From: Paraburkholderia dilworthii
GTDB lineage: Bacteria > Pseudomonadota > Gammaproteobacteria > Burkholderiales > Burkholderiaceae
NCBI RefSeq assembly: GCF_000472525.1
Contig: NZ_AWZT01000006.1
Coordinates: 197 to 64,196 of the forward strand
Length of the DNA stretch: 64,000 nt
Direction: 5' to 3'
Below are positions 63,015 to 64,000 of this stretch, piece after piece. Below the pieces are notes generated by a model, which had not been told where the DNA came from, did not search any database, and was given only the letters and a program-made list of their open reading frames with translations. The number at the start of each line of letters is the position of its first letter. Position 1 is the stretch's first letter. A program made the translations under genes and the position numbers.

Positions 63015-64000
63015 CTATGTGCATCGGCCGTAGTTGTCGTCGAATCGCACGATGTCGTCTTCGCCGAGATAGGAGCCTGACTGGATTTCAATAATCTCGA
63101 GCGGGACCTTCCCCGGGTTCTCCAGGCGGTGCCGGATGCCGAGCGGGATATAAGTCGACTCGTTCTCGCTCAGCAGGAACTGCTCTTCGCCTCGGGTGAC
63201 GAGGGCTGTACCGCGCACCACGACCCAATGTTCCGCGCGATGGTGATGCAGTTGCAGCGAAAGTTGCGCGCCCGGCGTAACGACGATGCGCTTGACCTGA
63301 AACCGGTCGCCGCGGTCGATGGAATCGTAAAAGCCCCACGGACGGCGCACCTTGCGATGCGCGTCGGCCTCCGGCGCGTGTTGCGCCTTCATGCGCGACA
63401 CGAGTCCCTTCACGTCCTGCACATGGGAGCGATCGACCACGAGCACGGCGTCGGCGGTTTCGACGACCATGACGTTCGTCGTGCCGACACACGCGACGAG
63501 ACGCCCTTCCGAATGCGCATAGCTCGACGTTGCGCGCTCGAACGTCACGCGGCCACGCCCAGCGTTGCCACTGGCGTCTTTTTCCACCGCGGCCCACACC
63601 GCGTCCCACGAACCGAGGTCGGACCAGCCGGCTTCCAGTCGGACAACCACACCTGTTGCCAATGTCCCGTTCGTGCGGCTGACCGCATGCCCGGCATCGG
63701 CGGAGCTAACGTCATGCGTGGCCGGCGTTTCGCTCAGGCGCTCCATCACGGCATAGTCGATCGAATCCGCCGGCGCGCTGAGGAACGCCTCGTCGAGCGG
63801 GCGGAAATGCGCGCCTTGCGTGCGGCCGCTGCTGAACGCGCGTTCGCACGCGGCATGCATCTCAGGTTGCAGCCGCTTCAGCGTATCCAGCCACACGCTC
63901 GCGCGCACGATGAAGATGCCGCTGTTCCACCAATACGTCCCTGCCGCAACATACCGCGCGGCGACTTCTTCCACAGGCTTTTCGACGAACCCGTCGATCG
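63015..64000 (-). CDS. manC: Mannose-1-phosphate guanylyltransferase/mannose-6-phosphate isomerase, 5' end outside the window
   Basis: The frame is open to the right edge, so the N-terminal nucleotidyltransferase motif is not seen. The visible part begins with IDGFVEKP, the lysine-containing sugar-binding motif, then TYWWNSGIFIVRASVWLDTL and EAGWSDLGSWDAVW. The C-terminal cupin-type isomerase domain has RPWGFYDSIDRGDRFQVKRI, LSLQLHHHRAEHWVVVRGTA and ENESTYIPLGIRHRLENPG, with its metal-binding histidines. The bifunctional enzyme makes GDP-mannose. It is the usual first gene (bceA) upstream of bceB-bceE in Burkholderia, matching what lies to its left here. Confidence 0.93.
   Translation of the reverse strand, partial: IDGFVEKPVEEVAARYVAAGTYWWNSGIFIVRASVWLDTLKRLQPEMHAACERAFSSGRTQGAHFRPLDEAFLSAPADSIDYAVMERLSETPATHDVSSADAGHAVSRTNGTLATGVVVRLEAGWSDLGSWDAVWAAVEKDASGNAGRGRVTFERATSSYAHSEGRLVACVGTTNVMVVETADAVLVVDRSHVQDVKGLVSRMKAQHAPEADAHRKVRRPWGFYDSIDRGDRFQVKRIVVTPGAQLSLQLHHHRAEHWVVVRGTALVTRGEEQFLLSENESTYIPLGIRHRLENPGKVPLEIIEIQSGSYLGEDDIVRFDDNYGRCT

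Noticed and set aside
1..64000. CRISPR array, tRNA or rRNA genes
   Set aside because: I found no spaced direct repeats of CRISPR type and recognised no tRNA cloverleaf or rRNA sequence; a covariance-model search would be needed to exclude a tRNA fully.

Overview
The window looks like a high-GC Burkholderiaceae chromosome or chromid, most likely Paraburkholderia or a close relative. This is inferred from gene style (a Bce-type exopolysaccharide export lipoprotein, DUF4148 small secreted proteins, an FMN-binding PaiB next to a MocR regulator, IS91 and IS66 remnants). It is not proven by a marker gene. No rRNA, tRNA or CRISPR array was recognised.

Positions 1-6.6 kb are a decayed accessory region. 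It holds the 3' part of a LysR regulator, a tyrosine-integrase tail followed by an IS91-family transposase with one stop and two frameshifts, a large unrecognised gene broken by one stop and two frameshifts, a small cupin with a clipped GhrA-like dehydrogenase start behind it, and IS66 fragments in opposite orientations.

Positions 6.8-20.6 kb are a catabolic and uptake region for an unidentified nitrogenous compound. On the minus strand lie a class V aminotransferase, a DAO-type FAD oxidoreductase, a three-gene polar amino acid ABC transporter, an aldehyde dehydrogenase and an XRE-cupin regulator. On the plus strand is a tight operon of double GNAT, GhrA-like reductase, succinate-semialdehyde dehydrogenase, aspartoacylase-family deacylase and two-domain cupin, closed by a strong terminator. 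Two near-identical palindromes in front of the aldehyde dehydrogenase and the GNAT operon suggest that the XRE-cupin protein controls both. A 12-copy hexanucleotide repeat lies in the divergent promoter region.

Positions 20.6-29.3 kb hold a truncated adenylate cyclase and then an ECF sigma/anti-sigma locus. Four promoters with the same architecture (GGAATA, 17 bases, GTCTR) precede the sigma operon, a Tat-exported metallophosphoesterase plus cupredoxin operon, a DUF4148 gene and a small unknown gene, so a local self-regulated ECF regulon can be read from the sequence. It is followed by two paralogous Gly/Ser/Thr-rich secreted proteins and two further secreted proteins of unknown function.

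Positions 29.3-64 kb are an exopolysaccharide region. It contains an adenylation-ACP-thioesterase fusion, a tandem alpha/beta hydrolase with unusual nucleophile elbows, an SGNH esterase, a formyltransferase-like/beta-propeller protein, a second-copy-type GlmS, a GntR/FCD regulator, a WecA-like initiating transferase, an EpsG-like polymerase, four GT4 glycosyltransferases, a DUF2334 deacetylase, a beta-helix protein, a MurJ/Wzx-like flippase, WbpP- and WbpO-like UDP-HexNAc enzymes and a Wzc tyrosine autokinase. A MocR/PaiB pair and an Ala-rich secreted protein separate these from a Wza lipoprotein, an internally deleted undecaprenyl-phosphate glucose phosphotransferase and a ManC-type enzyme that runs off the right edge. 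The combination suggests a HexNAcA-containing polymer with its own GlcN-6-P supply and a possible acyl-modification module.
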